A stretch of DNA of 64,000 bases from Kitasatospora sp. NBC_00240 (GTDB lineage Bacteria > Actinomycetota > Actinomycetes > Streptomycetales > Streptomycetaceae): positions 8,494,001 through 8,558,000 of the forward strand of contig NZ_JAPEMU010000001.1 in NCBI RefSeq assembly GCF_026342405.1, written 5' to 3'. Position 1 is the first letter of the stretch. Each line of letters starts with the position of its first letter. Below are positions 51,441 through 60,349 of this stretch, piece after piece. The notes beneath the pieces were generated by a model. It was not told the DNA's origin. It saw nothing but the letters and a program-made list of their open reading frames with translations, and did no database searches. The position numbers and the translations under genes were made by a program.

Positions 51441-52211
51441 ATGACTGATCGCAGAGACGACAGCAGAGACGACAGCAGAGACGACAGCAGAGCCGGCAAC
51501 CCGCCGCCCGACGAGTCGGGCCGGGCGAGGGACATCCGTGGCCCCCAGGATCCGCATGTCGACCGTTTCCGCCCGGAGCCGGGCCGCGCGCCCGAGCGCG
51601 GGCTCACACTCAAGGGCTTTCTCGGCGACAGCGAGCGCGAAGGCCACCGACGGCTCTACCTCACCAAGGGACTCGACTACTTCGTCGAGTTCAATTCCGA
51701 GGACGCCATCGACAGTGTCCGGATCCCGCCGGACCAGCCGCCGTTCGTCGGCGCCGAAGCCACCGAGGTCACGCTCCGGAAGGGAGCCGACATCGCCTAC
51801 ACCCACACCGGTTCGGTCCGGACACCGGACGAGTTCGACCTCGACATCCGCCGTGTCCCACGGGCCCGGCCGCAGGTACCCCGGGCACCTCGGGTACCCC
51901 GGGCGCCTCGGGCGGCCCGGCCGTTCCGGGCACTCGCCGCCGTCGAGACGGTCAACGCCGAGTGCGGCCTGTTGACCTGGGAGCTGCCCACCTGCGCCTC
52001 CTGCGACGGCACCTGTGTCACCTGTGCGGACACCTGCCCGTTCACCTGCGAGGCGACCTGCTCGCCGCCCTCGTGCGGCGGGACCTGTCAGACCTGCGGC
52101 ACCTGCGAGCGCACCGGCTGCACCGGGTGCTGCCCGCTGTCGCTGCCCGGCGAGTCGCCCTGCGGCCCGAGCGAGATCGAGACCGCGTGCGAGACCTGCG
52201 GGATCTGCTGA
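51441..52211 (+). CDS. Candidate large lanthipeptide precursor, Cys/Thr-rich
   Basis: A 256-residue protein with an unusual layout. It begins with an acidic/basic repeat (DDSRDDSRDDSR), then a folded-looking domain (LTLKGFLGDSEREGHRRLYL, YFVEFNSEDAIDSVRIPP). Next come PDEFDLDIRRV, with the FDLD motif (residues 132-135) that class I LanB enzymes recognise in leaders, and a Pro/Arg linker (RAPRVPRAPRAARP). From AECG to the end about 84 residues hold 19 Cys and 20 Ser/Thr, many as TC pairs (DGTCVTCADTCPFTCEATC). LanC and LanB genes follow on the same strand, so this is most likely their substrate. GAGGGAG precedes the ATG. Alternative: a metal-binding Cys-rich protein. Confidence 0.8.
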   Translation: MTDRRDDSRDDSRDDSRAGNPPPDESGRARDIRGPQDPHVDRFRPEPGRAPERGLTLKGFLGDSEREGHRRLYLTKGLDYFVEFNSEDAIDSVRIPPDQPPFVGAEATEVTLRKGADIAYTHTGSVRTPDEFDLDIRRVPRARPQVPRAPRVPRAPRAARPFRALAAVETVNAECGLLTWELPTCASCDGTCVTCADTCPFTCEATCSPPSCGGTCQTCGTCERTGCTGCCPLSLPGESPCGPSEIETACETCGIC

Positions 52212-52225
52212 TTCTGAACAGATCC
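52201..52225 (+). terminator. Hairpin over the precursor stop codon, possible attenuator
   Basis: GGATCTG (52201-52207) pairs with CAGATCC (52219-52225) around an 11-base loop containing the TGA. A weak stop here would give more precursor than enzyme mRNA, a common arrangement in peptide clusters. Confidence 0.4.
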
Positions 52226-52332
52226 GCCGTCCTTGTCCCCGCCCTCGTCCTCGTCCTCGTCCCCGTCCCGCACCGGAACGGCCGGCGCCCCGCTGCCGTC
52301 CGTCGTCGGCGCGGTTGGCCGAAGGAGGCCGC

Positions 52333-53862
52333 GTGAGCGCAGACCACAGCACCGGCCCGGCGCCAGGCCGGGGCGCCACCCTGGCCCCCACCCTGGCCCC
52401 CACCCCGGCCCCCGGGGCCCCCGCGGCGCCGGACCGGGGAACGCAGTCGTCGGAGCCGGGAACGCAGCCGGGGCCGGGAACAGCGCCCGATCCGGGACCA
52501 GTGCCCGGCCCGGTGCCCCGGCCGTGGAGCAGCGTGCTCGACGGAAGCCGCCGGGACACCGCGCTGGCCGTAGCCACCGACGTCGCCGAGCGCTCCGTGG
52601 ACCGCAGGATCATCTGCCGGGCACTCGCCCTCTCCGCCCGGCAGACGCGGTACCCGGAAGCGATCGGCTGGCTCCCGTGCGGGCTCGCCGGGGGCGACGC
52701 GGGCATCGCCCTGCTCTGCGGGTACCTCGACCGGTGGCTTCCGGACCAGGGCTGGGACGGGGTCGGCCACGGCTTCCTGACCACCGGGCTGGAGGGCGTC
52801 GGGCAGCGCGCCGAGCAGCTCAACCCCGGCCTGTACAGCGGACTGGCCGGCACCGCGTTCGCCGTCTCGGCGCTCAGTCGCGGCGGCACCCGCTACCGGC
52901 GCGCGCTCGCCGCCCTCGACAACGAACTGGCCCCGCGTGCATGGGCGGTGGCCGCCCGGCTCGCCGCCGACCGCCCCGGCCGACCGGTGAGCGACTTCGA
53001 CCTGGTCTCCGGGGCGAGCGGGCTGGTAGCCACCCTGCTGCCGGGCGACGGGCACGGCACGCCCGCCCCGCCGGCCGGTGCCGCGCTCTCCGCCCTGCTC
53101 GGCGCGCTCGTCCGGCTGGCCGTGCCGGACGGCCTGACCGCCCGCTGGGCCACCCCGCCGGAGCTGCTCGGCGACCCCTCGGCGCGCGCCACCTACCCGT
53201 ACGGGAACCTCAACTGCGGCCTGGCGCACGGCATCCCGGGCCCGCTGTCGGTCCTCGCACTGGCCCTGCGGGCCGGCCACCGGGTGCCCGGCCAGGTGGC
53301 GGCCGTCCGCTACCTGGCGGACTGGCTCACGGCGCACCGCACCGACGATCGGTGGGGCGTCAACTGGCCGTCGGCCCTTCCGCTGCCGGCGCCGGACGGG
53401 CGGCCACCCGCGCCCCCACCCACCGCGGCCCGCAGCTCCTGGTGCTACGGCAGCCCGGGCACGGCCCGCGCCCTGTGGCATGCCGGCGTGGCACTGGACG
53501 ACGAGAAGCTGCGCGCGCTGGCCGTCGAGGCCGCCACCGCCGTGCTGCGAAGGCCCGTCCCCGCCCGCCAGCTCTACTCGCCGACCTTCTGCCACGGGAT
53601 CGCCGGGCTGCTCCAGACGGTGCTGCGGTTCGCCCACGACACCCGCCTGCCGCAGTTCACCGCCGGCGCGGAGCACCTGGTCGACGAGCTGCTCGGCCAC
53701 TTCGATCCGGCCCGCCCGCTCGGCTACGCCGCGGTGGAGCCGGGCGACAACCGGGTGGACCGGCCCGGCCTGCTGGACGGCGCCGCCGGAATCGCCATGG
53801 TGCTGCTGGCCGCCGCGACCGACACCGAGCCCGGCTGGGACCGGCTCTTCCTGCTCTCATGA
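52333..53862 (+). CDS. lanC: Lanthionine synthetase C (LanC-like cyclase)
   Basis: A 509-residue zinc enzyme that joins Cys thiols to dehydrated Ser/Thr, forming lanthionine rings. Conserved LanC parts are LNPGLYSGLAGTAFAVSAL, CGLAHGIPGPLSVLALAL, the zinc Cys371 in SSWCYGSPGTARAL, and Cys420-His421 in FCHGIAGLLQTVLRF. The first 65 residues are a low-complexity Pro/Gly/Ala extension with TLAPTLAPTPAP repeats, which most LanC proteins lack. GTG 52333 follows GAAGGAGG. Its stop overlaps the LanB start (ATGA). It works on the 51441 product after LanB. Confidence 0.93.
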   Translation: MSADHSTGPAPGRGATLAPTLAPTPAPGAPAAPDRGTQSSEPGTQPGPGTAPDPGPVPGPVPRPWSSVLDGSRRDTALAVATDVAERSVDRRIICRALALSARQTRYPEAIGWLPCGLAGGDAGIALLCGYLDRWLPDQGWDGVGHGFLTTGLEGVGQRAEQLNPGLYSGLAGTAFAVSALSRGGTRYRRALAALDNELAPRAWAVAARLAADRPGRPVSDFDLVSGASGLVATLLPGDGHGTPAPPAGAALSALLGALVRLAVPDGLTARWATPPELLGDPSARATYPYGNLNCGLAHGIPGPLSVLALALRAGHRVPGQVAAVRYLADWLTAHRTDDRWGVNWPSALPLPAPDGRPPAPPPTAARSSWCYGSPGTARALWHAGVALDDEKLRALAVEAATAVLRRPVPARQLYSPTFCHGIAGLLQTVLRFAHDTRLPQFTAGAEHLVDELLGHFDPARPLGYAAVEPGDNRVDRPGLLDGAAGIAMVLLAAATDTEPGWDRLFLLS

Positions 53863-56800
53863 CGGCCCACGACCACGGACACCGCGCCGAACAGCCGCTC
53901 TACCGGCCGCTGGGGTGGGCGATGGTACGCGCCCCGCTGCTGCCCGCGAACGCGCTGGCCGAGGCCGGCAAGGCCGCGGACGGCGGCACGCTCACGCCCG
54001 CAGACCCGCTGGTCAGGCTCGCCGTCACGGTGGCCAGCCACGATCTGGCCGCGGCCCTCGCCCGTACCCGCCCCGAGGATCCGGCGGCGCGCCGGGTACG
54101 GGGCAAGCTGGCCCGCTACCTGATCCGGATGTGCACCCGCCCCACACCCTTCGGCGTCTTCGCCGGGGTCGGCCTGGCCCACTGGGCCGACCGCACCGAT
54201 CTGGCGCTCGCCCCCGGACCACCGCGCACCCGTACCCGGCCCGACATGGCCTGGCTGCTCGGCCTGGTCCGCCGGCTGGAGGAGGACCCGGAGGTCCGCG
54301 CGGGCCTGCGGCTGACCACCAACGCCGCCGTCGTCCTGCGCGGCGGGCATGCGTTGCTCCCCGAGAGCGGGACGGGGGATCGGCCCGGTGGCGGAGCGGA
54401 GGCCGTCTCGATCCGGCTGACCGCGGCGGTCCGCCAGGTGCTGGCGCAGGCGCGCCGGCCGACGCCGCCGGCGGAACTGGCGGCCGGCCTCGCCGGGCTG
54501 GCCGGCGCGACACCCGACAAGGCGGCCGCGCTGGTCGAGCGGTTGCGGGCCCAGGGCTTCCTGCAGTCCGACCTGCGGCCGCCGCTGACCGGCGGTGACC
54601 CGGCCGGCCATGTGGTGCGCCGGCTGGCCGCCGTCCCCGGCGGGCGGGACGTCGCCACCGACCTGGACGAACTCTCCCGAGGCCTCGCCCGGTGGGACGG
54701 CCTGCCGCCCGGCGCACGGGTCGACGGCTGGCCGGAGCTGGTCGGACACGCCACCGCGCTCCACCCGGCCGCGCCCGCCACCCCCGTCCTGCAGACCGAC
54801 CTGGCGCTCACCCTGGGCGGCCAGGGCCTCCACCCGCGGGTCGCCACCGAGGCCGCCCGCGCCGCGGAGCTGCTGCTCCGGCTCAGCCCCTACCCGGCCG
54901 GCCTGCCCCGGCTGGAGAGCTACCGGCGCTCGTTCCTCAGCAGGTACGGGCTGGAGCGCCGGGTGCCGCTGCTGGAGCTGATCGACCCGGACCTCGGGCT
55001 CGGGCCCCCGTCCGACACCCTGGCGCACCGCGCGCCCGTGCCGGCCGACCAACGGCGCGCCCGGTTGCTGCTCGACCTCGCCCTCGCGGCCAACCGGGAG
55101 TGCCGCCAGGTGGTCGACCTGACCGACCGGCAGGTCGAGCAGCTCACCGTGCCCCGGCTCGACCCGGCGGCCTGTCCGCCGTCGCTGGATCTCGCGCTGT
55201 TCCTCCCGGCCGCCTCGCCCGCCGCCGTGGACGCCGGCGAGTTCCGGCTGGTGGTCGGGCCCAACCTCGGGGCGCCCGCCGCCGGCCGCCACCTGGGCCG
55301 CTTCGTCGACCTGCTCGGCCCGACCGCCCGCGCGGGCCTCGACGAGATCACCCGGCTGGAGCAGGCGGCCAGCCCGGACACCCTGCTGGCCGAGCTGGTG
55401 TACCTGCCGGAGCGGCCCCGCGCGGCCAACGTCGCCGTCCGGCCGGCGGTCCGCGCCCACGAGATCGTGCTCGGCACCGCCCCCGGCGTGCCACCCCGGC
55501 GGGTCGTGCCGCTGGACGAGCTGGTGGTCGGACTGCACGCCGGGCGCCTGAGCGTCGAGTGGCCGGCCGGTGACGCGCGCGTCGTCGCCGTGCAGGGGCA
55601 CATGCTCAACCCGATGGGCGCGCCCGCTCCGATGCGCTTCCTGCTGGACGTGGCCGCCGACGGATGCTGCCAGTTCACCCCGTTCTCCTGGGGGCCGGCC
55701 GACGGCCTCTCGTTCCGTCCCCGCGTCCAGTACGGCCGGATCGTGCTGGCGCTCGCGCAGTGGCGCGTGGACGCCACCGACCTGCCGGCCGGTGCTTCCG
55801 CCGACGCCTTCGCGCACGCCCTGGCGGCGTGGCGGGAGCGGTGGGCGGTGCCCCGCCAGGTGTACCTGAGCTCCGGTGACAACCGGCTCCTGCTCGACCT
55901 GTCCGACCCCGACCAGGTGCACGTGGTGCGGGAGGAGCTGAAGGGCCTGCCCGACGCGCGGTCGGCCCTGTTCCAGGAGGCGCTCCCGGGCCCGGCGGAC
56001 GCCTGGCTGCCGGGCCCGGGCGGTGGCCACATCTGCGAGCTCGTGGTCCCGCTGGTCCTCGACCGGCCGACCCGGCCGGACGGGGGCACGCCGGCGGACC
56101 GGCCCCGGGCGGAGGGCGCGGCCGCGGCGTCACCGAACGGTGCGGCGCGGGCGGTGGCCGTCGACGGCGTGGTCGTGGCACAGGCGGCGGGGGTCGACGG
56201 CGTGGCCGCGGTGCGGGCCGAGACCCGGCTCAGGCCCCCCGGCAGCGACTGGCTCTACCTGAAGCTCTACGGCAGCCCCTGGCAGCAGGACGAGCTGATC
56301 GCCGGGCCGCTGCGGACCTTCGGGGAGTTCGTCACCGCTGCGGGGCTCGCCGACACCTGGTTCTTCATCCGCTACACCGACCCCGAGTGCCACCTGCGGA
56401 TCCGCTTCCACGGCGAGCGGTCCGTCCTGCTCGGCCCGTTGATGGACCAGGCCTGCCGCTGGGCGGGCGACCTGGTGGCGACCGGGCTCGGCACCAGGTT
56501 CGGCTTCGACACCTACGAGCGGGAGGTCGAGCGCTACGGCGGCAGCGACGGGATGCGCGCGGCGGAAGCCCTCTTCGGTACCGACAGCTCCTCGGTCGCA
56601 CGACTGCTGCAGGCCGGCGAGGACCGCGAACTCACCCTGGACCGCACCGACCTGGCGGTCAGCAGCGTCGACGACCTGCTCGACTCGCTGGGCCTGGCGC
56701 CGGCCGAACGGCTGGCATTCTGCCGCGGCGCGGGAGAGAACTCCCGCGACGGTGGCGACGAGTACCGGGAACGCGGGCACCGGCTCCGGGAGACGATCGG

Positions 56801-57056
56801 CCGGCCCGGCTGCCCCGACACCGCCGTCCTGCGGCTCCTGCTGGCGGAGCGCCGGGCCGCCCTCGCACCCGCCGCCGACCAGCTCGGTACCCTGCGGCAG
56901 GAGGGCAGGCTCCGGCGGAGCCACACCGAGCTGTGCCGTTCGTACGTCCACATGCACCTCAACCGGCTGATGGGCCTGGACGGCGGCGGCGAGCGACGGG
57001 TGCTCGAACTGCTGCGCCGCACCAGGGAGGGCCTGGCCCGGTCCCCGGTCGGCTGA
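53859..57056 (+). CDS. lanB: Class I lanthipeptide dehydratase (LanB)
   Basis: A 1065-residue full-length LanB. It uses glutamyl-tRNA to glutamylate Ser/Thr of the precursor, then eliminates to dehydroalanine/dehydrobutyrine. The N-terminal glutamylation domain shows YRPLGWAMVRAPLLPANALA and RYLIRMCTRPTPFGVFAGVG, near-invariant in the family, plus VLQTDLALT and LESYRRSFLSRYGLERRVPL. The elimination domain starts near residue 795 (PGSDWLYLKLYGSPWQQDEL) and has FFIRYTDPECHLRIRF, FDTYEREVERYGGSDGM and ERLAFCRGAGEN. A low-complexity insertion lies between the domains (about residues 740-790). Both domains being fused in one protein fits lanthipeptide rather than thiopeptide systems. No protease or transporter follows. 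Confidence 0.95.
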   Translation: MTAHDHGHRAEQPLYRPLGWAMVRAPLLPANALAEAGKAADGGTLTPADPLVRLAVTVASHDLAAALARTRPEDPAARRVRGKLARYLIRMCTRPTPFGVFAGVGLAHWADRTDLALAPGPPRTRTRPDMAWLLGLVRRLEEDPEVRAGLRLTTNAAVVLRGGHALLPESGTGDRPGGGAEAVSIRLTAAVRQVLAQARRPTPPAELAAGLAGLAGATPDKAAALVERLRAQGFLQSDLRPPLTGGDPAGHVVRRLAAVPGGRDVATDLDELSRGLARWDGLPPGARVDGWPELVGHATALHPAAPATPVLQTDLALTLGGQGLHPRVATEAARAAELLLRLSPYPAGLPRLESYRRSFLSRYGLERRVPLLELIDPDLGLGPPSDTLAHRAPVPADQRRARLLLDLALAANRECRQVVDLTDRQVEQLTVPRLDPAACPPSLDLALFLPAASPAAVDAGEFRLVVGPNLGAPAAGRHLGRFVDLLGPTARAGLDEITRLEQAASPDTLLAELVYLPERPRAANVAVRPAVRAHEIVLGTAPGVPPRRVVPLDELVVGLHAGRLSVEWPAGDARVVAVQGHMLNPMGAPAPMRFLLDVAADGCCQFTPFSWGPADGLSFRPRVQYGRIVLALAQWRVDATDLPAGASADAFAHALAAWRERWAVPRQVYLSSGDNRLLLDLSDPDQVHVVREELKGLPDARSALFQEALPGPADAWLPGPGGGHICELVVPLVLDRPTRPDGGTPADRPRAEGAAAASPNGAARAVAVDGVVVAQAAGVDGVAAVRAETRLRPPGSDWLYLKLYGSPWQQDELIAGPLRTFGEFVTAAGLADTWFFIRYTDPECHLRIRFHGERSVLLGPLMDQACRWAGDLVATGLGTRFGFDTYEREVERYGGSDGMRAAEALFGTDSSSVARLLQAGEDRELTLDRTDLAVSSVDDLLDSLGLAPAERLAFCRGAGENSRDGGDEYRERGHRLRETIGRPGCPDTAVLRLLLAERRAALAPAADQLGTLRQEGRLRRSHTELCRSYVHMHLNRLMGLDGGGERRVLELLRRTREGLARSPVG

Positions 57057-57188
57057 CCGCGCCCGCTCAGCTCCGGCGAAAGCCCGGAACACCGCACTCC
57101 GATAGACCCCGCCGCACACGAGGCGATCCGCGCCACAGGTCGGTCGTCCCGGGCGGCGGCCGCGGCCGACGCCCTTCCGGGCGTGGGG

Positions 57189-57881
57189 TCAGCCGCCCTG
57201 GCCGGCGCTTCCGATCGGGCCGACCTTCACGGGGGAGCCGGTGCCGTCGGTGACGGGGAGCGTGGTGGCGCCCGGCCAGTTGAGGGTGACCGGCTTGGTC
57301 TCGTCCGGCGGGGTCACGATCAGCCCGGTGATGCGGATGCCGGAGCCGTTCGACTTGTTGAGGGGGTAGCTGATGCCGAAGAACGTCGACTTGCCGTTCT
57401 TGAGGATGCCGGTGACGACGGGCTCGCCCGTCCGCTTGGCGGACAGCTGTCCCGAGGTGGTCTTCAGGTCCGCGCCCGGGTACCCGGAGATCTCGCAGTC
57501 CCGGCCGCCGCGGTTCTTCAGCTCCACCACGACGGTGCCGTCGAGGTCGCCGTCGATGGTGCGTTCCACGGCCGTGATCTCCAGCTCGTCGGTTCGGCAC
57601 TTGCCGGACTTGCCGCTCCCGCTGGACCCGCTCCCGGCGGGCGTGGCCGACCCGCCCGAGCCGGTAGCGGTGCCCTGACCCGAACTGCCCGGGCCCGAAC
57701 TACGGCCCGGGGTGGACGCGGCGGATGTCGGCGGCGCGGCCGGCGCGGTGGCGGCGGAGGTCGCCGTGGCCGCGGACGAAGGCCTGCCCTGCGCCTCGCC
57801 GCCGTCGTCGTTCTGACAGGCCGTGAGTGCGAGACCGGCGGCGACGGCCAGAGCGGCGAAGGTGAGTTGGTGGACGCGCAT
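57189..57881 (-). CDS. DUF4232-type exported lipoprotein
   Basis: A 230-residue lipoprotein with lipobox ALTAC (Cys22), then about 75 residues of Ser/Gly/Ala/Pro linker. The C-terminal domain fits DUF4232: CRTDELEITAVERTIDGDLD, VVELKNRGGRDCEISGYPGA, STFFGISYPLNKSNGSGIRI. Two cysteines (KCRT, DCEI) are in the places of the family's conserved disulfide. Such proteins are very common on actinomycete surfaces and have no known function. It is convergent to the LanB gene and probably unrelated to that cluster. Confidence 0.9.
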   Translation of the reverse strand: MRVHQLTFAALAVAAGLALTACQNDDGGEAQGRPSSAATATSAATAPAAPPTSAASTPGRSSGPGSSGQGTATGSGGSATPAGSGSSGSGKSGKCRTDELEITAVERTIDGDLDGTVVVELKNRGGRDCEISGYPGADLKTTSGQLSAKRTGEPVVTGILKNGKSTFFGISYPLNKSNGSGIRITGLIVTPPDETKPVTLNWPGATTLPVTDGTGSPVKVGPIGSAGQGG

Positions 57882-58678
57882 GGTTCTTCCTCGGTGTCGG
57901 TCGGTGGTGCCGGGTGTTCGGAGCGGGGCGGTACGCGCAGGCGGTTCTGCTCACCAGGACTCGTAGGTCCTGGCGAACCGTTGCACTCGATCACCTTCCG
58001 GCACCTTCCTGTTACACACGGCTGGGCTCGACGCGCGCCATCACCGGTGCACCGTGGCCCGGGTACTGCCTTGACCAGGCTGGACGGCGGTTGCCGCCAC
58101 TGCGGCGTCGCCGTTCACGGTCGTCTGCCGCCGGGACGGACCCGTAACCCGGCGGATCTTGACCACGACCGGTCATGTCCTCTCAAGATGCGGTGCCCTG
58201 CCCTGCCCTGCCACGTCTTTGGCGCTGTCCGGCCCTGGCGGTGCCCGGCCGGTTCGTGCCACCGCGGGTCGACCACGCAAAGGCACTGGCGGACGTACGG
58301 AGCGCGGGCGAACGCCGTCGAGTGACACGGACAGGCTCGTAAGCGGCCGCGGCGCCGCAAGGCGGGTTCCTTCGAGGCGGGTGCCCCGGTGCCCAGGTGG
58401 GCAGGTGGGCAGGTGCTGTTGGGTCAGGAGGTCCGGTCCCCGGGCCGTAGGCGGAGCCTGATCGGCCGGCAACCGGACCGACGGACGCTGGTTCGGGCAG
58501 TCGAGATCATGTGTCGATCAGTCAAGATCGCCTGTCGAGGACGCGTTGCGGGTGTCCGGTCTCGACAGCTTGGTCCGTCACGTCGGAATCGGCCGTTGTC
58601 GGTAGGGCCTGGCACCCTGTACTCGGTAGGGCCTGACACCCTGTACGCAGGCCGAACCCCTGGAGATCGGAGCCCGAG
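57882..58678. other. Gap of about 800 bases with a tandem repeat, no gene
   Basis: No domain or credible reading frame in either strand. It holds the promoter of the minus-strand lipoprotein, the short inverted repeat ATCTTGA/TCAAGAT at about 58158-58191, two GATC-TGTCGA-type units near 58506-58540 and the 24-bp tandem repeat at 58601-58648. Confidence 0.45.
58601..58648. repeat. 24-bp tandem duplication upstream of the DUF6924 gene
   Basis: Two copies (58601-58624 and 58625-58648), each starting GGTAGGGCCTG and containing CACCCTGTAC, differ at three bases. They lie 31 bases before the GTG start at 58679, in the promoter or leader. Confidence 0.8.
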
Positions 58679-59140
58679 GTGCTGCCCGCTGTCACCGACC
58701 GCAATGACGCTGCCGCGCTGATCATCAGAACCGACTTCAGCGACGAGGCGGCCTGGCGAGCCGTGTGCACGGCATCGTCGCAGCCGTGGGGCGACGGTGA
58801 CTACGAACCCGTCGTCCATCTCGTCGACGACCCGGTCTGGGCCGGCGCTGCGGCCGATGACGTGATCGCCGCCGTGTCCGCGGACGAGGAGCTGAGCGTC
58901 GTCTTCCTCGCCGACCACATCACCATGCGGCACCAGGAGTACGCACTGCTGGCCGTGGCGGTCCTGACCAGGGACGCGTGCGTGAGCGACGAGGAGTTCG
59001 AGGCCTACGGCGGATCGGTCCGCGTCGTCCCCGCCGGCATTCACGACATCCACGCGAACCTGTTGATCGCCAACCTGGACTTCGCGGACGTCGCCGAGGC
59101 GGCCCGGATCGATCCGGCGGGAATCTTCCGATCCTTCTAG
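58679..59140 (+). CDS. DUF6924-like acidic protein
   Basis: A 153-residue acidic protein: AALIIRTDFSDEAAWRAVCT near the start, SVVFLADHITMRHQEYALLA, LTRDACVSDEEFEAYGGSVR and NLLIANLDFADVAEAARIDP. The pattern fits the actinomycete DUF6924 family, whose function is unknown. No signal peptide or membrane part. GTG 58679 follows CGGAGCCCGAG. A bidirectional terminator at 59412 lies between it and the convergent secreted-protein gene. Confidence 0.82.
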   Translation: MLPAVTDRNDAAALIIRTDFSDEAAWRAVCTASSQPWGDGDYEPVVHLVDDPVWAGAAADDVIAAVSADEELSVVFLADHITMRHQEYALLAVAVLTRDACVSDEEFEAYGGSVRVVPAGIHDIHANLLIANLDFADVAEAARIDPAGIFRSF

Positions 59141-59411
59141 AGAGTCACCATGGCCACGGTCGAAAGTCGGCAAGACTCGTCAGGTTCGCCGTGGGACAAG
59201 GAAGCCGGGTGGCTGCCCGTGATCCCGAGCCGCTGCGCCCGGCCGCCACCAGGGCCGTCCAGGCCACCCGACCGCACGGCTGTCCTGCTGCCTGGGCCCT
59301 GCTTTGCCGGGGCTCCGCCCGCCCCGGCCGGTTGCTCACCGGCTGCCTGCCGGAGCCCCGGCCCCGGCCCCCGGGCCCGCCGCCACCCGCTGCTGCCCTG
59401 CGGACGTACGG

Positions 59412-59445
59412 CCGCACCGGCCCAGGGGGTGCGGGGCCGGTGCGG
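59412..59445. terminator. Bidirectional hairpin terminator
   Basis: A 12-bp stem, CCGCACCGGCCC (59412-59423) with GGGCCGGTGCGG (59434-59445), closes a 10-base loop between convergent genes. It is closer to the minus-strand gene that ends at 59528. Confidence 0.75.
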
Positions 59446-59527
59446 CTTGTGGGCAGTCACTTGTCGGACGGATCAGTCTTCGGACGTTGCCAAGGGGTGG
59501 GAGCGGCCCGCCCCGGACGGAGCCGTG

Positions 59528-59989
59528 TCAGACGCAGAGGACGTCGCTGCCGGGCAGGTCCTGGATGGTGGACTCGGTCAGGCTGCCGGCCTGGTACTCG
59601 TAGTAGAGGTACGTGTAGAGGTCGATCCGTCCGCCGCAGGAGGAGTCGGCGGCCACCTGGTAGGAGATCGTCACGGTGGTGCTCGCCCCGGGGGCGATCG
59701 GCGCGGAGTAGTCGACGGTGTTGCCGCTGAGCGTGAACTTCAGGCCGGGGGCCTGGGTGGTCTGCCAGGTCGGCAGGACGGACTGGTAGATGAACTGCAC
59801 CGGGGTGTCGTGGACGTTGGTGAACGTCAGGGAGAGCGACACCGAGCCGCCGGGCGTGACCGTCGTCGAACTCGCGCTGACCGACAGGGCGGGGGAGGCC
59901 GCGTGCGCCGGGGAGGCCATGAACGCCAGGGCGAGGACGAGGGACAGGATCGCGGACAGGCCGAAGCGCCTGAAAGTTGTGGTGGGCAT
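59528..59989 (-). CDS. Small secreted beta-sandwich protein
   Basis: A 153-residue exported protein. Signal peptide RRFGLSAILSLVLALAFMAS ends at AHA. The mature part looks like one Ig-like/CARDB-type domain: PALSVSASSTTVTPGGSVSL, LTFTNVHDTPVQFIYQSVLP, IAPGASTTVTISYQVAADS, and a C-terminus with two Cys (SSCGG, DVLCV). No ribosome site is found; TAGGCT about ten bases before ATG 59989 suggests a leaderless message. Function unknown; possibly a surface or matrix protein. Confidence 0.78.
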   Translation of the reverse strand: MPTTTFRRFGLSAILSLVLALAFMASPAHAASPALSVSASSTTVTPGGSVSLSLTFTNVHDTPVQFIYQSVLPTWQTTQAPGLKFTLSGNTVDYSAPIAPGASTTVTISYQVAADSSCGGRIDLYTYLYYEYQAGSLTESTIQDLPGSDVLCV

Positions 59990-60349
59990 GGCAAGTGAGC
60001 CTAGGTGCCGATCCCGGGCCCGGGTCGGTCCTCCTGGCAGGACCGGACAGATGACGGACCTCCCGGCGGGGAGGGGGTACGCATAGCCGGTCAGAAAAGT
60101 GCGGGGACAGAGGATTAGCCTTGCCGTTCCTGGGTCCGGCCGGCCTGCGCCGTACCCCGCCAGGTGCCCCCGCCACGCCCCGACCAGCGTCCTCCCACGC
60201 CCCTGACCTGGGCTTCGGCGCTCGCAGGCCGAGCCCCCGCGCCACCCCCGGGGGTCGCACCCTGCCCGCCCACGCGGGTCCTCGGACATCCGCCGCCGGT
60301 GCCGCCGGGTCGGCCCGGGGCCACGCATGGTCCCGGCGTTCCCGGCCCG
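59990..60349. other. Gap without a recognised gene
   Basis: About 360 bases between two minus-strand genes. No coding or repeats of note. It should hold the promoter of the secreted-protein gene. Confidence 0.35.

Noticed and set aside
52233..53858. N-terminal extension of LanB by over 500 codons
   Set aside because: It overlaps the LanC gene in another frame and is Arg/Pro-rich; the ATG at 53859 overlaps the LanC stop and gives normal LanB length.
57189..57881. DUF4232 lipoprotein as lanthipeptide immunity protein
   Set aside because: It is convergent to LanB, belongs to a very common family found everywhere in actinomycete genomes, and has no known immunity features.
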